64,000 bases of DNA from Erinaceus europaeus (Eukaryota; Chordata; Mammalia; Eulipotyphla; Erinaceidae): assembly GCF_950295315.1 (NCBI RefSeq), contig NC_080164.1, forward strand, positions 107,407,587 through 107,471,586, given 5' to 3'. The notes under the pieces are model-generated. The model was not told the origin of the DNA, did no database searches, and saw nothing but the letters and a program-made list of their open reading frames with translations. A program made the translations under genes and the position numbers. This document shows positions 62,190 through 64,000 of the stretch, one piece after another. Position 1 is the first letter of the stretch. The number at the start of each line of letters is the position of its first letter.

Positions 62190-62330
62190 AGACAAGGGAA
62201 ATTGCTCCATGACAGAGCACATAATTTGTAAGTTTGAGACCCCAGGCTAGCAGCCTGCAGCCTCCCTCTACCTCTCTCTGATTATCTCCTTCACACATAT
62301 ATAAATGAAATTTAATTTTAGAAAAGTAAT
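62190..62330 (+). mobile_element. SINE family 3, diverged
   Basis: GGAAATTGCTCCATGACAGAG, GTTTGAGACCCCAGGC and TCTACCTCTCTCTG, then ATATAAATGAAATTTAA. Confidence 0.5.
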
Positions 62331-62427
62331 ACAATTCTTACTCTCTTGTGCATGTTAATAATGTTAACTTTCAATATTACTTTTATCTTTTTGAATGCCT
62401 AAGTAAATTCTACAAGTAAATGGGGGG

Positions 62428-62548
62428 AGTGGCTGGGGAGAGATCATAATGGTGATGCAAAATGACATTCATGCCAGAGGCATCAAAGGTTGCAGATTCA
62501 ATCCCCAACACCACCATAAGCCAGAGCTGAGCAGAGCCCCCAGTTAAA
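62428..62548 (+). mobile_element. SINE family 2
   Basis: GGGGAGAGATCATAATGGTG, CAGATTCAATCCCCAACACC and CATAAGCCAGAGCTGAGCAG. Confidence 0.85.
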
Positions 62549-62938
62549 GATAAGAAAGATGAGATGAAATTGGAAGATGTTTCTTTTACTTTAACATTTT
62601 GAACTACTAAAAGATCACACTCTCAAAGTATGTAAACAGCAATATTTAAAATGTGATCTCTTCTAAGAGAAAACACTAGTTCTATAACTAAAATACAGAA
62701 TAAACCTAGAGAAGAAATCTAGGTGAACACAAGATATTTCTCCAAACAAACAAAAAAAATAATAATGAAACGTGGTTTCATTACACAACCTCAAATTCAG
62801 ATACGGCATCTGATGTTCTACCTTTGAGAATCCTCTTCTAAGCAGTCCAGAAATATTTACAGCATTCTTGTATTTATTCTTATAATATTTGTATTTTCTT
62901 ATAATTTTTTTCTGCACAAAAGAACTCACCACTCCCAG
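62549..62938. other. AT-rich, repeat-poor DNA
   Basis: No gene supported. Confidence 0.35.
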
Positions 62939-62939
62939 C

Positions 62940-63165
62940 AGTCATTCCCACCTCCTCCCCCCTTCTCCCCCTTTCTTTAAATTGATAAGACAGAAAGAAA
63001 TTGAGAAAGATGGGGGAGAGGGAGAGAGACAACTGAAGACCTACCTCACCACCCCCTGCTCATGAAGCATTGCTCCTGCAGGTGGGGACTGGGGCTTGAA
63101 CCTGAGTCACTGTGCACAGTAACAAGTGGTGTGCTCTCAACAGGGTGTTCCACTATCTCAATCCC
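62940..63165 (-). mobile_element. SINE family 1a
   Basis: TTAAATTGATAAGACAGAAAG, CTGAAGACCTACCTCAC, CCTGCAGGTGGGGACTGGGG, GCTTGAACCTGAG and GTTCCACTATCTCAATCCC. Confidence 0.8.
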
Positions 63166-63897
63166 TATAGTTCAATGCAAATATACTCTTAAAATATACT
63201 GATTGTTTTGTGGTATGCTTATTAATGTAACTATTATAATAGTTTAATTATCTCAAAAATTTAGATCACTCTTCTGTAAAGAACAAGAGAGGGAGGTGGA
63301 TGGTTTTGTCTGTGTTTCCTCTTTATAAATAAAAATTTTTTAAAAAGGGAAAGAAAAATAACTATATTGACTATTTCCTGTTCAAGTCACTGTGTGTTTT
63401 CCCTTCTTTGACTGAACCCTAATTTCCAAACTAGATAAAGAAAATATTAAATTATAAACATGAATTTAAAAAGAAAGATCAGAAGCAGAGAAATCAGTTT
63501 GAAACCTTTTGTCAAAATTGTGTGACAATTTTGATGAAGGCCCAGACAAAGCATATGAACCTAAGATGAATTTGTGGAATGGATTCTGGAAACCAACAAA
63601 GAAAACACAAAGAGCTCTGCAGCCTATTCAACCTGTACAAAGAGAAGGAGCAAGTTCAGTGTCCAGTGGCCTTCGGACAGCTAATGACTGTGATAAAGGC
63701 TGACCTGGGTAGTAATCGAAATTAACTGACAACCCAAAACTAAATGAACTAGCAATCCCAAAGTCTCACTCTGAGAAAGCCAGTGTCTCTTAAATACAGC
63801 ACAGCAAACTATTTTAATTCACTAAGCTCTGGCAAAGCATCAGACATTTTTATCTTCAGGGTTTATGACATGTAGAATAACAACAACAACGCTATGA
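63166..63897. other. Repeat-poor DNA, possible very old repeat
   Basis: 63478-63600 (AGAAGCAGAGAAATCAGTTTG, GATGAAGGCCCAGAC) resembles text common in ancient mammalian dispersed repeats, but I cannot name it. An open frame at 63509-63703 is not recognised as a protein. Confidence 0.3.
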
Positions 63898-64000
63898 GTG
63901 GAGCCGGGTGGTGGCACACCTGGTTGAGGACACTTGTTTCGATGCACAAGGACCCAGGTTCAAGTCCCTGTACCCCACCCGCAGGGGGAAAGCTTTGTGA
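63898..64000 (+). mobile_element. SINE family 1a, cut by window end
   Basis: GTGGAGCCGGGTGGTGGCAC, CACCTGGTTGAGG, CCCAGGTTCAAGTCCC and CACCCGCAGGGGGAAAGC, then the window stops. Confidence 0.88.

Overview
This window is mammalian nuclear DNA, and almost all of what can be recognised in it is retrotransposon. I infer an erinaceid (hedgehog-like) insectivore. The basis is roughly 80 copies of tRNA-derived SINEs with a body I associate with the hedgehog genome: tRNA-like A and B boxes, then a CACCTGCAGGGG / GTGAAGCAGG / CTGCAGGTGTCT block and a pyrimidine-rich tail. The LINE-1 (L1) copies also carry an unusually long 3' UTR that recurs here. The species call rests on remembered repeat families, not on a search. 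I recognise no intact host protein-coding gene, rRNA, functional tRNA, CRISPR array or bacterial or viral operon. The window looks intergenic or deeply intronic.

Layout. 1-2.3 kb: 3' part of an L1 cut by the window edge. 2.3-9.4 kb: SINE-rich DNA with an AT/TG/CA hairpin-forming repeat. 9.5-10.3 kb: a short L1 insertion with a 5' inversion (twin priming) and an apparent 29-nt 3' transduction, both ends fixed by a target-site duplication (TSD). 10.5-23.8 kb: SINEs and older L1 tails around the longest repeat-poor stretch (about 15.3-18.1 kb), which has a TATA-containing promoter-like segment near 17.7 kb. 23.8-26.5 kb: an L1 whose 5' UTR start is joined directly to the 3' third of ORF2. 26.5-40.1 kb: SINEs, tetranucleotide arrays grown from SINE tails, a 540-bp pyrimidine tract and a candidate 32-nt exon near 28.35 kb. 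40.1-46.3 kb: a full-length but dead L1 with an 18-bp TSD, ORF1 and ORF2 remnants, and two younger insertions inside ORF2. 47-49.3 kb: an L1 inserted into an opposite-strand L1, again with a TSD. 49.3-64 kb: more SINEs, a stepped purine array (56.1-56.4 kb), two (GGGAGA)n tracts, and repeat-poor DNA.

How the parts relate. L1 ORF2 supplies endonuclease and reverse transcriptase. The SINEs have their own RNA polymerase III promoter boxes and are expected to be copied by L1 proteins. The TSDs, A-rich tails, a 5' inversion and nested insertions are all visible footprints of that process. Three tRNA-derived SINE families and at least three types of L1 3' end can be told apart. I found no sign of an undescribed coding system. 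The most useful observations are the exactly delimited insertions and a few host-like signals (the promoter-like segment, two candidate exons and a possible retrocopy tail).
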